Assembly: GCA_031386985.1 (NCBI GenBank)
Contig: JANNCV010000016.1
Span: forward strand, 124,001-188,000
Length of the DNA stretch: 64,000 nt
DNA from: JANJUB01 sp031386985
Lineage (GTDB): Bacteria; Armatimonadota; Fimbriimonadia; Fimbriimonadales; Fimbriimonadaceae
Reading direction: 5' to 3'
The notes beneath the pieces were generated by a model. That model was not told the origin of the DNA. It saw nothing but the letters and a program-made list of their open reading frames with translations, and searched no databases. A program made the position numbers and the translations under genes. This document shows positions 42,896 through 50,647 of this stretch, in pieces (positions within the stretch are counted from its first letter, which is position 1; every line of letters starts with the position of its first letter).

Positions 42896-44160
42896 CCGGC
42901 CTCCTGGAACGTCAATAACCGATCCCTGTAGTGCTCGTATTGCTGACGACGCCCATTGATTTCCGCTGGGAGCCCAGAGCTGAGGTCATTCACAAGAGCC
43001 TCGAACTTGTCTAGCACGCCTACAATCCGCTCTTGTTCAGCCATGGAGGGGATCGGCACTTCCCAATTCATTAACGCCGAGTCCGCAATGGCCGGATAGC
43101 CCGCACCCCTCTGATTCTCATCCACATACTTGAGAAAAGCTGTCGAGGACACAAGATGGAAAATCCACCGAGGATGAACCTGCCCTGTGTCGGGGCGCAG
43201 GACGCAATAGCCTGTGCTACATATCTGTCCATCGAACTCATCCGGGATGGAACAGTAACGCATCAGCGTCGGTCGCGTGGTTCCGAACAGGACATCATCG
43301 GATTTCACTACTTGTTGAGCTCTGCTTGGCGCACTTTTGGCGTTGATGGTCTGGGTTTCGCCAATCGCATGCGTCTGTCGGTCCACTGAAGTGAGGTCGA
43401 TGTAAGCGAACTCCTTGTCACCGACTTGGGGCCATCGAATTGTCTGTGTCTTCAGACATATCTCAGTCATTCTTGCCCACCTGATCCGTCTCTCTCTCTC
43501 TCTCTCTCTCTCGGTGAACGTCAGTAGTTGGTCACGGTAGAAGGTGTACTGTTTACGTCGCGCCTCCAGCTCCGCCTCCAGCTCCGCCTCCAGCTCCGCC
43601 TCCAGCTCCGTGAAGAGATCAAGTGTCTTCGCTATCTCCCTTTGGACCTCTATTGGAGGTACCGGTATCCGGATCTTCATGAACCTCTCCTTGGAGACAT
43701 TGATCCGAGTCACGCCGCTTGCTGACTTTTCAATTAGCTTTCGCACAGAAGCTCCCCGAAACAGGTACTTGCAGAAGCTTGGATCAAGTAGTGCGGAATC
43801 GAAAAACCGTAGCGCAAAGCAAAAGCTATTAAGGTAAAGGGGCTCGATAGGCTCGGACAGAACCACCGAGGACATACCAACTTCGTCGGCAGTTTCTGAG
43901 CTACCTGTGAAGACCACGTCACCAATCTTCAGGCGGTTTTGCCTCTCTGTTGGCGCTACCTTCACAAAGTCCGCGGATTGCTGGTTGATAGCAAGATTTG
44001 CGAAGACATTTTTATAGGAGACATACCGTGCATTCCCTTCCGTGAAGTCAGCCTTGGACTTTCCGCCAAGACCTGATACGGTCTCAGCGATCTCTGATAG
44101 CTGCATGAAGGGAACACCAGCTGGACAGTGTTTTGCAATAAGTTCTTCAATAAGGCTCAT
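42892..44160 (-). CDS. hsdS: Type I restriction-modification specificity subunit, repeat-containing
   Basis: Protein of 422 residues with two target-recognition halves (about 1-180 and 235-385). Each half is followed by the conserved helix end RRKQYTFYRDQLLTF or RRQQYEHYRDRLLTF. The spacer helix carries four ELEA units (residues 184-199), comparable to the TAEL repeats of EcoR124. Just after the first half is an (ER)4 stretch coded by (GA)12. Met231, right after it, has AGGTGG 6 nt upstream and could start an independent second half (42892-43470, 192 residues). It overlaps hsdM and hsdR by 4 bp each. Confidence 0.93.
   Translation of the reverse strand: MSLIEELIAKHCPAGVPFMQLSEIAETVSGLGGKSKADFTEGNARYVSYKNVFANLAINQQSADFVKVAPTERQNRLKIGDVVFTGSSETADEVGMSSVVLSEPIEPLYLNSFCFALRFFDSALLDPSFCKYLFRGASVRKLIEKSASGVTRINVSKERFMKIRIPVPPIEVQREIAKTLDLFTELEAELEAELEAELEARRKQYTFYRDQLLTFTERERERERRIRWARMTEICLKTQTIRWPQVGDKEFAYIDLTSVDRQTHAIGETQTINAKSAPSRAQQVVKSDDVLFGTTRPTLMRYCSIPDEFDGQICSTGYCVLRPDTGQVHPRWIFHLVSSTAFLKYVDENQRGAGYPAIADSALMNWEVPIPSMAEQERIVGVLDKFEALVNDLSSGLPAEINGRRQQYEHYRDRLLTFQEAG
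43468..43484 (-). promoter_or_regulatory. Internal ribosome binding site and ATG in hsdS
   Basis: On the minus strand AGGTGG, 6 nt, ATG (43470-43468). The ATG begins the second recognition half MTEICLKTQTIRW. A lost GA unit moves the frame to a stop at TGA two bases past this ATG; a gained unit gives a stop overlapping it (ATGA). Confidence 0.65.
43489..43512 (-). repeat. (GA)12 slippage tract in hsdS
   Basis: 24 bp of pure (TC)12 on the plus strand, (GA)12 in the coding strand, encoding ERERERER at residues 217-224. As a dinucleotide tract it changes reading frame with one-unit slippage, like bacterial contingency loci. Confidence 0.95.
43562..43609 (-). repeat. 12-bp repeat, four perfect copies, in hsdS spacer
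   Basis: Four exact copies of GCCTCCAGCTCC (plus strand), coding for ELEA x4 in the central spacer helix. A multiple of 3 bp, so copy-number change alters spacer length without breaking the frame. Confidence 0.95.
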
Positions 44161-45725
44161 CTCGCCCCCTCTAGGTCAGCGACGATGGCGTCGATCTGAC
44201 TGCGAAGTTGATGCTGCCGCGTGACGATCTTGGCGATTTCGGCGTTGAGCTCCTTGATGTCGGTGGCCACGCTGTCGTCTTTCTTTCCAACATAGGTGGA
44301 CACATCAATGTTGTAACTGTTCTCAGCAATGTCCGCGCTCGGCACAAGTGTCGCGAAGTGCACCTGCGCCTCCCTTGCCGTGAACGCATCGAGAATCCGC
44401 TTCTGATGAGCGGCCATAAGCTTGTTCTTGTTTCCTATGCGCGTAAAGAGCCCCGAGGCATCGATAAAGAGGATTGCATTGTCCTTCTTCGACTTCTTGA
44501 GCACGATGATACAGGTCGCGATAGTCGTTCCAAAAAAGAGGTCTGGCGGCAGCTGAATAACCGTATCGATATAGTTGTTCTCAATGAGGTACTTGCGAAT
44601 CTTTTTCTCTGCACCGCCACGGTAAAGAACGCCTGGAAACTGGACGATAGCTGCAGTGCCATTTACGGCAAGCCAACTGAGCATGTGCATTGTAAAAGCA
44701 AGATCAGCCTTCGATTTCGGCGCCAAAACTCCGGCGGGAGCAAAGCGTGGATCGTTGATCAGAAGCGGATTACTGTCGCCCTCCCAGTTGATCGAATAAG
44801 GCGGGTTGGAGACGATGGCCTCGAATGGCTCGTCCTCCCAATGCAATGGGTCAAGTAGGGTATCGCCATGAACGATGTTGAACTTCTCATAGTTCACGTC
44901 GTGCAGGAACATGTTGATCCGCGCAAGGTTGTAAGTGGTGAGGTTGATCTCCTGGCCAAAAAAGCCTTGGCGCACATTCTCTTTCCCCAACACCTTCGCG
45001 AACTGGAGAAGCAATGAGCCTGATCCAACTGCTGGATCATAGACCTTGTTGACCTGAGTCTTGCCCACCACAGTCATGCGGGCCAAGAGCTCTGAGACCT
45101 CTTGAGGCGTGAAGAACTCGCCGCCGGATTTGCCCGCCTGGGATGCATACATGGTCATCAGATATTCATAGGCGTCACCGAAGATGTCGATGGAGTTATC
45201 TTCGTAATTGCCGAGAGGCAAGTCGCCAATGGCGTCGAGGAGCTTGACCATCTTCTCATTGCGCTTGGCAACGCTTTGACCAAGCTTTTGGGAGTTCACG
45301 TCCAGGTCGTCAAAGAGACCTTTAAGGTCGTCTTCGCTGTCCGTGCCGACCGCTGAGCCCTCAATATTCTTGAAGACTCTTTGCAGTGTCTCATTCAGGT
45401 TTTCGTCCTTGGCCGCATACTTGCGGACGTTCTCGAAGAGCTCCGACGGCAGTACGTAAAAGCCCTTTTCGTCTACGGTCTCCTTGCGACCCAATTCGGC
45501 GTCTTTGTCAGTGAGCTTGGCGTAGTCGAAGTCCTTTTCACTAGCTTCGCGCTCTAGCTTGTTGATATAGGCAGTGAGGTTCTCGGAGATGAATCGGTAA
45601 AAGAGCATACCAAGGACGTAGGACTTGAAGTCCCAGCCATCGACGGATCCGCGCAGATCGTTTGCGATCCGCCAGATCGTCCTGTGCAAATCGGCCCGCT
45701 GCGATTCACTTGTGGAGGACGGCAT
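44157..45725 (-). CDS. hsdM: Type I restriction-modification methyltransferase subunit M
   Basis: Protein of 522 residues. N-terminal helical HsdM domain (WRIANDLRGSVDGWDFKSYV). The N6-adenine methyltransferase domain has SAM motif DPAVGSGSLLL near 230 and catalytic NPPYSINW near 305. It methylates host sites and, with HsdS, forms the M2S1 enzyme. First large gene of the operon hsdM-hsdS-hsdR-PHP ATPase. Its ATG overlaps the stop of a 30-codon frame (TAATG), so translation may be coupled. Confidence 0.95.
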   Translation of the reverse strand: MPSSTSESQRADLHRTIWRIANDLRGSVDGWDFKSYVLGMLFYRFISENLTAYINKLEREASEKDFDYAKLTDKDAELGRKETVDEKGFYVLPSELFENVRKYAAKDENLNETLQRVFKNIEGSAVGTDSEDDLKGLFDDLDVNSQKLGQSVAKRNEKMVKLLDAIGDLPLGNYEDNSIDIFGDAYEYLMTMYASQAGKSGGEFFTPQEVSELLARMTVVGKTQVNKVYDPAVGSGSLLLQFAKVLGKENVRQGFFGQEINLTTYNLARINMFLHDVNYEKFNIVHGDTLLDPLHWEDEPFEAIVSNPPYSINWEGDSNPLLINDPRFAPAGVLAPKSKADLAFTMHMLSWLAVNGTAAIVQFPGVLYRGGAEKKIRKYLIENNYIDTVIQLPPDLFFGTTIATCIIVLKKSKKDNAILFIDASGLFTRIGNKNKLMAAHQKRILDAFTAREAQVHFATLVPSADIAENSYNIDVSTYVGKKDDSVATDIKELNAEIAKIVTRQHQLRSQIDAIVADLEGAR

Positions 45726-45817
45726 TACTCCGACCCCTCTTTGCCTCGGAGCCGATCCGAAACCTCCCGGAGATCTGCTTTGAATCTAATTCTGAGTGCC
45801 AGCTTTGTTGGACGCAT
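45725..45817 (-). CDS. 30-codon frame coupled to hsdM
   Basis: A short frame beginning MRPTKLALRIRFKADL and ending RGKEGSE. GAGGAAAGG lies about 11 nt before its ATG. The stop TAA shares two bases with the hsdM ATG. The product is basic. It could be a leader peptide tuning HsdM translation or a small regulator; a longer start on the same frame exists at 45946 but has no ribosome binding site. Confidence 0.45.
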   Translation of the reverse strand: MRPTKLALRIRFKADLREVSDRLRGKEGSE

Positions 45818-45996
45818 ATCCGGTTTTTCCTTTCCTCGGTTAGTTTGAAGTATCCGCACTTGATGCTGCTTAGCTTGCGAACCTGGCAGGCAAAGCGTTC
45901 GCTCGCAGGCTGGATGCCTCGTACGGAGCCTTGCCGAATGGTTCAATTGTAGCTATAGCAGGCGGACCTGTCCATTGGACGGAGATCCGCGATAGG

Positions 45997-46233
45997 TTAG
46001 GTGCCGAGAGTCACCTGACGGGTAAGTGCCCAAATGACTTGGGAGCCATATTTCCGATCAAGATGGGGAATGCGCTTGCCATCGCCAAGCTCACCGAGTA
46101 CGGTTGTGCCGTCCGCTCTGCAGAGGCATCGGATTTGGTGTTCTTGGCCGTCCGGTTCAATGATGAGCAAATCAGCCTGTCGCCCTTCGTTGGAAGGGAC
46201 GTGTCTCATCAAAACTGCTTGTAGCCCGTTCAT
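45997..46233 (-). CDS. Hypothetical small protein upstream of hsdM
   Basis: Protein of 78 residues (ADLLIIEPDGQEHQIRCLCR, LGELGDGKRIPHLDRK) with a compact alpha/beta look. No ribosome binding site stands out. It points toward hsdM but is 180 bp from the 30-codon frame. The opposite strand also has an open frame (45931-46224), which reads less like protein. Not recognised. Confidence 0.45.
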   Translation of the reverse strand: MNGLQAVLMRHVPSNEGRQADLLIIEPDGQEHQIRCLCRADGTTVLGELGDGKRIPHLDRKYGSQVIWALTRQVTLGT

Positions 46234-46334
46234 GGTGTCTAGATTCTAGCACCGATTTTTGCGGCTCGAATCGAGCACCCGGATTTTTGCGGAGCGGATT
46301 CAACAAGGGAACTGCACCTCCAAAATGACGAGAA

Positions 46335-46357
46335 TGCCCCCGGCGTAACCGGGGGCA
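46335..46357 (-). terminator. Terminator of the second small module gene
   Basis: Perfect 9-bp stem TGCCCCCGG / CCGGGGGCA with a 5-nt loop, 9 bp after the stop of the gene at 46366; T-rich on the minus strand afterwards (TTCTCGTCATTTT). Confidence 0.65.
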
Positions 46358-46365
46358 AATTGAAG

Positions 46366-46578
46366 CTAAATGCCGAACTGAACATCGTCAATCGAGCGGC
46401 AAAACCAGATGGTGGTGTACGAGTTACACCGCGAGAGATAGGTCAGGGCACTCAGCATTTGAATGGCCGTGACGTACTCCGTCGAAGAGTGTGGAACCTC
46501 TTCCCGAGTGTCGTCGAACTCCTCAACCGTTTCGTAACGGAAGCGGTTCTTCTTCGACTGACGCGTTAGTAGGGACAT
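46366..46578 (-). CDS. Conserved small protein of the NYN module, copy 2
   Basis: Protein of 70 residues starting MSLLTRQSKKNRFRYETVE and ending CRSIDDVQFGI. More than half of its residues are shared with the protein at 33468, including both cysteines. AGGAGG lies 21 nt before the only ATG, farther than usual, although the same AGGAGGCT sequence is at the normal place in copy 1. It has its own promoter and terminator and is divergent from the nuclease gene at 46800. Confidence 0.78.
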   Translation of the reverse strand: MSLLTRQSKKNRFRYETVEEFDDTREEVPHSSTEYVTAIQMLSALTYLSRCNSYTTIWFCRSIDDVQFGI

Positions 46579-46659
46579 GGAACGTGAAGTAAAAGGTAGC
46601 CTCCTATTGCCAGAGTCGGACTCACGAATGCAGAACCCTGCTCTAGGCAGGTTGGCAAC

Positions 46660-46688
46660 ACGTTATCAAAGGGTGGTCGCATTGTCAA
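46660..46688 (-). promoter_or_regulatory. Sigma-70-type promoter of small module gene 2
   Basis: On the minus strand: TTGACA, 17-bp spacer, TAACGT. The -35 and spacer length equal those of copy 1; CCC precedes TTGACA in both. Confidence 0.6.
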
Positions 46689-46799
46689 GGGTTTTGGTCA
46701 TGATTTCCGGTCCCTTGTTGGAGGAGGAGTAGGATGGGCTTTCTGGAGATCGATAGACGTCGCTTCGCGTAAAATGCCAATGTCCCGGAGCCACAGTCT

Positions 46800-48092
46800 A
46801 TGGAACCGAGCCCCAATGCTTTTTTGATCGATGGCCTGAACCTGATGCGGCTCGCTCCTGACCGGGTCGTCCGGCTTGATAACCTTCTCGCCTTGGTCCA
46901 CGAACTGGAGTCTCGTGACTACACGTTCCACTGCATTTTCGACGCAAACACCCGTTTTCTGTTGTTCGAAACTGGCCCAGACGAGGAGGCGATATTCCTG
47001 CAATTGCTAGCCTCGACCGAGAAATACAGCGTCGTGACTGGTGGGTTGCGAGCCGACGATCCACTTCTCTCACTCTGCAAGTACACCGGTCATCGCATTA
47101 TTTCCGGAGATCGCTATAGACGGGAGGTCCGGGAGAAGCATTCTTGGCTTACCGACGAAGATCGATGGCTGATAAAGCCGCACCTCGCAGGTGACATGAT
47201 GATCGTGGATGAGCTAGACATCGTGGCCGAAGTGAACGTTCTGGGCCGGCAAATGCGGGCTCGAATACTTGCTGCGGTGGATGAATCTCAAAGAGCAGCC
47301 GAGACTCACTACCCCGAACCGCACCACGAATCTGAAGCCGAGTCTGCCCCGAGCGCCAACCAAGCTGCAGCAGTCGAAGAACCTCCCCAAGCCTCATCGA
47401 CAAACCACGCCAATGAAGAAGTAGCATCACACACTTCTAAAGTGTCCGCTGAACCGGAGATAAAATGGTCGTTCGTCTTTGAGTCGGAAACCTTGCCACA
47501 CCAGTCGCTTTCGCCTGGTTGGATCAGAGGGCGTAAGAATCTATCACTTGCCGTTGGGTACCGATGGATCTTGATTGCCGCTGGTCTACTGGCCATTTTC
47601 CTCGTCGGTCTTTACATATACAACCAGGTTAGGCCCAATAGGGCTGAACATATCGCTTCCTTAAGAGAAGCGCTGCGACGTGCGAGTAGTAATCCTGTGA
47701 ATGGGAGCTATCATCTTCTGACTTTTCCGGACCGTTTTATTGAGCTTGAAGATTATTCTGGGTCGGCCCAGGCGTTTGAGGGCTTCTCGACATTTAGCCG
47801 GGCAAAGTATCGCGCCCAGCAAGTCGAGCAAATTCGTATTTACGTAGAATTTCTACGAAAAGCAAAAGTAGAAGGCGAGTCGTTGCCCTCGGTCGAGTCT
47901 TTACCATCGATCGACGAACGGCTGAACAAATTTAGTCGAGACCAGAAGATCGCACGTGAACTTGCCGAACTCTGCAGACGCGTGGCCGCCAACCCTTCAC
48001 GTCGTGACCTTCACAAGGCGCTCGGGAATAAGCTCGTGTACTATGGCTATCAGGCTTCCGGTCAACGTGAACTGAATAGAGGCGAGCACTAA
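46800..48092 (+). CDS. Membrane-anchored NYN/PIN-like nuclease, module copy 2
   Basis: Protein of 430 residues. The N-terminal 145 residues align along their length with the protein at 33834 and keep the same acidic residues: D11 in FLIDGLN, D48 in IFDAN, D86/D87 in RADDP, D104 in ISGDRYR. The rest differs: an acidic, Ala/Pro/Glu-rich linker (about 155-240), one membrane segment (about 256-277) and a 150-residue helical tail. The nuclease part is thus conserved while the anchor has been exchanged. CGGAG precedes the ATG by about 10 nt. Confidence 0.78.
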   Translation: MEPSPNAFLIDGLNLMRLAPDRVVRLDNLLALVHELESRDYTFHCIFDANTRFLLFETGPDEEAIFLQLLASTEKYSVVTGGLRADDPLLSLCKYTGHRIISGDRYRREVREKHSWLTDEDRWLIKPHLAGDMMIVDELDIVAEVNVLGRQMRARILAAVDESQRAAETHYPEPHHESEAESAPSANQAAAVEEPPQASSTNHANEEVASHTSKVSAEPEIKWSFVFESETLPHQSLSPGWIRGRKNLSLAVGYRWILIAAGLLAIFLVGLYIYNQVRPNRAEHIASLREALRRASSNPVNGSYHLLTFPDRFIELEDYSGSAQAFEGFSTFSRAKYRAQQVEQIRIYVEFLRKAKVEGESLPSVESLPSIDERLNKFSRDQKIARELAELCRRVAANPSRRDLHKALGNKLVYYGYQASGQRELNRGEH

Positions 48093-48160
48093 CTGGATCT
48101 CGTTTGAGCACTGGACGTAGATGGCTCAACGTCGATCGGTCGAAACGGCGGCTCTGGAGC

Positions 48161-49783
48161 TTAGGTTTCGCTAACGTTTTGAACCAGTTCGGCGAAGTCG
48201 ATGTGCGGGAAAGCTACATCTGTCGTCTTGAGCAGAGTGCGAATGTTGTTTATGATTGCCCACAAGTGTGGATCGGCGGGCATGGCTGAACTCCGTCGAA
48301 CCCGTTGATGGTCCTTTTTAGGAGGTTCTAAGGCGGCAAGTTGCCGTAATAGTGGGTGGACGCGGATCTGCAAGTTTCCTTGAGTGAGAACATATGCTTC
48401 TGCTAAAGTGGTCGCGATTTGGCGCTTGACTCTCTCGGACGCCTTCGGGAAGTAACGGCTAGCGCTAGAGGCAAACGATAGGCCGTTCTTGAGGGCGGTT
48501 CCGTTGTTCTGCGTTCTCACTTGCATTCGTTCCGAGGCTTGCTCGATCTCCCGGCGCTCATCGTCGTAGCGCGCCTTCAGCTTGCCAAACTCTTCCGCCG
48601 AGAGCTCGTTTGCAATCCGCATTTCAACGATGCGATCCTTGCGAGACTGAATCTCGGCTAGATTGCGCTGATACGTTTGAGCGAGGGCAGGAGCCCAGTC
48701 CCGATTGCCATCGGAGTCACGCAGAATCGCCGTCTCGGCCCAGGCGACTATGCTCGGGTCAAGCCGAACTTCGTTTAGGCCAGCTTGGATCGCTTCCTCG
48801 ACGTAGGCCTCTGTGACGCACGGCTCGGAACAGGGCTTGCTTCTCGTGCACCGATAGTAAACGTAAGTGACGGTGCGGCCGGTCGTGCGGTAGCGCTTCA
48901 CTTTCCGTTCGGCGGTGACGAGGCAGCCACAACCGCCGCACCGGATCAGCCCCGTGAAGGCGAAGGTGTGTTTCTGCGGTTGAATGTGGGTCTTGCGGTG
49001 GATGATTAACTGAACCTGCTCGAACTCCTCAAGCGTGACCATCGGTTGATGGTGCCCGGCGTAGCGCTCGCTTCGGTAGATAAACTCGCCGTGATAAAAG
49101 GGGTTGTCAAAAAGCAGATACAAGCGCGATCGCCCAATGGTATCGCCAAGCTGTTGGGGACCCTTACGAGTGCGATAGCCCCACTCCTCGAGCTTCTCTA
49201 GGACCTCTGGAACAAGGTAGCTGCCGGTCAACATCAGGTCCCAAGCCCGACGGAGTAGAGGAAAGCGGTCGGGATCGATGGCGATCTCCCTGGTCACCGG
49301 ATCGGTTTTGTAACCGGCTGGAGGGCGATGGGGATACCAACCTCGGAGCGCCTTCTCGTCTTGAGCCCGACGAATGTTCCTCTTAAGGTCGATGATGTAT
49401 TGGTTGGAGACGGCGTTCTCGACCGCCATGATGACGACGTTGTCTTCCGGCCGATACTCCCGCTCCGGAGTTTTGATGCACTTAATGATCCCTTGCTGGA
49501 GCATCCAGGCGAGCTGGCCCGAATCGACCGGATTGCGGGAAAGACGATTGAGGTGCCAGCACAGAATGGCGTCGGCCTCGCCGTCCATGATCATTTTCAA
49601 CATCTTCGCAAACAACGGTCGGTTGCCTGGTAGCTTGGCTGACTTCGATTCTTCGAAGGTTTCACCTACCCTCAGCTTCTGGTGCTCGATTAAACGTGCC
49701 AGCGCGCTGTTCTGGTCGGGAATGCTCTGAACTTGGCGCTCGTCGCCCTCGCTACTTTTCCGACTGTATTGAATGAATCGCAT
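48161..49783 (-). CDS. Large serine recombinase
   Basis: Protein of 540 residues. Resolvase domain with catalytic Ser10 in QYSRKSSEG and the AILCWHLNRLSRNP segment. A recombinase domain (about 165-260) follows, then a zinc ribbon (CGGCGCLVTAE and CTRSKPCSEPC) and a coiled coil near 370-410. This is the class used by phage integrases and by mobilisable transposons. In an element that already has a tyrosine integrase it may be a second mobility system or the remains of a nested element. It overlaps a 68-residue gene upstream. Confidence 0.93.
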   Translation of the reverse strand: MRFIQYSRKSSEGDERQVQSIPDQNSALARLIEHQKLRVGETFEESKSAKLPGNRPLFAKMLKMIMDGEADAILCWHLNRLSRNPVDSGQLAWMLQQGIIKCIKTPEREYRPEDNVVIMAVENAVSNQYIIDLKRNIRRAQDEKALRGWYPHRPPAGYKTDPVTREIAIDPDRFPLLRRAWDLMLTGSYLVPEVLEKLEEWGYRTRKGPQQLGDTIGRSRLYLLFDNPFYHGEFIYRSERYAGHHQPMVTLEEFEQVQLIIHRKTHIQPQKHTFAFTGLIRCGGCGCLVTAERKVKRYRTTGRTVTYVYYRCTRSKPCSEPCVTEAYVEEAIQAGLNEVRLDPSIVAWAETAILRDSDGNRDWAPALAQTYQRNLAEIQSRKDRIVEMRIANELSAEEFGKLKARYDDERREIEQASERMQVRTQNNGTALKNGLSFASSASRYFPKASERVKRQIATTLAEAYVLTQGNLQIRVHPLLRQLAALEPPKKDHQRVRRSSAMPADPHLWAIINNIRTLLKTTDVAFPHIDFAELVQNVSET

Positions 49784-49958
49784 GATGATTAAGGAAGTAA
49801 AAATGGAGGATTCTGGTGGCTGCCTCTCGGGACTTGGCGGGGTCGAGAACCAGTCCTGTCTTCCGGTGGTAGAGGAGGCGGAACTGCTCGACCTCCTGGT
49901 CGCTGGGCATCGGTAGTCGCATCCATTCAGCTAACAGCTGGGTGCTTCTCGCCGCCAA
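49752..49958 (-). CDS. Small protein preceding the serine recombinase
   Basis: Up to 68 residues (TTG start; an internal ATG at residue 13 is possible). The segment FRLLYHRKTGLVLDPAKSRE then AATRILHFYF resembles short proteins next to recombinases in mobile elements. It overlaps the recombinase start by 32 bp and is transcribed from the promoter at 49997-50025. Confidence 0.6.
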   Translation of the reverse strand: MAARSTQLLAEWMRLPMPSDQEVEQFRLLYHRKTGLVLDPAKSREAATRILHFYFLNHHAIHSIQSEK

Positions 49959-49996
49959 ATAGAGCTGCTAACAAGCGACACGTGCTCTGCCTGCTC

Positions 49997-50025
49997 AATT
50001 AAGGCCGCTAACGGCCGATTGTCAA
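49997..50025 (-). promoter_or_regulatory. Recombinase promoter with palindromic operator in its spacer
   Basis: On the minus strand: TTGACA (50025-50020), 17-bp spacer, TTAATT (50002-49997). The spacer is occupied by the palindrome GGCCG-ctaa-CGGCC (50003-50016). A protein bound there would block RNA polymerase. Confidence 0.65.
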
Positions 50026-50176
50026 GCCCGAAAACTCCAAGCTGGCGAAACGTCTGACCGTCCGACGATGGAATCATCGAGCTTGCCGATAAGTCCGCAG
50101 GATGGTTCGATTCGAATATGCCAACACCCGAACAAAAGCCGAACGTCGCGCTGATGGAGCTTAGGAGCTTCGGTTT

Positions 50177-50647
50177 TTGTTCGGGCCTGGACAAATGCGC
50201 GATGGTGGAGCTATGAAACACTTAACTGGACCGGAGCGGCCAAGGTCCCACAATAGAGTGGCCGCAATCATGGCTCATACAACGCGCTATGCGTTCAAGG
50301 GCCGATCGAGACTGGCTGCCGATGCGGGGATCTCCCGTTCGGCGTTGAGCCGACTGATGTCGGGTCGGACTAAGCCGACGTACATGCTGCTTAGTCGGAT
50401 CACGAGAGCGCTTGAGAGCGAACTCAGCCGTCACTTTGACTGCCGCGAGCTGGTGTCCGAGAACGGCCAATATCCGACCACGTTCGTTTGCCAACTTCTT
50501 GGCTGTCCAGGTTGTCTGCCTCATCAGGTGGACAGTCCTGATCAGAGTATTCGAACGGCGTATGCGGAGGTCAAGCCGGGGCTTTGGAGCGGTGACAATC
50601 TTGAAGGTGATGCCGATAAATGGCAGCCAATCCCGGAGGTCAAATGA
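50177..50647 (+). CDS. XRE-family helix-turn-helix protein
   Basis: Up to 156 residues (a later ATG at 50213 gives 144). The helix-turn-helix is clear: SRLAADAGISRSALSRLMSG then RTKPTYMLLSRITRALE. The C-terminal half contains a cysteine cluster (CQLLGCPGCLPHQ). It is divergent from the recombinase promoter and may act on its palindrome. Its stop overlaps the next ATG (ATGA). Confidence 0.8.
   Translation: MFGPGQMRDGGAMKHLTGPERPRSHNRVAAIMAHTTRYAFKGRSRLAADAGISRSALSRLMSGRTKPTYMLLSRITRALESELSRHFDCRELVSENGQYPTTFVCQLLGCPGCLPHQVDSPDQSIRTAYAEVKPGLWSGDNLEGDADKWQPIPEVK

Noticed and set aside
43489..43512. Sequencing artefact in the GA tract
   Set aside because: The tract keeps hsdS exactly in frame, with both recognition halves intact, so the stated length is credible; heterogeneity cannot be judged from one sequence.
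43528..43837. Plus-strand frames across the hsdS repeats
   Set aside because: Low-complexity translations of the 12-bp repeat; antisense to an intact hsdS.
45931..46224. 97-residue plus-strand frame opposite the gene at 45997
   Set aside because: Less protein-like and no start signal; the minus-strand frame is preferred, though neither is certain.
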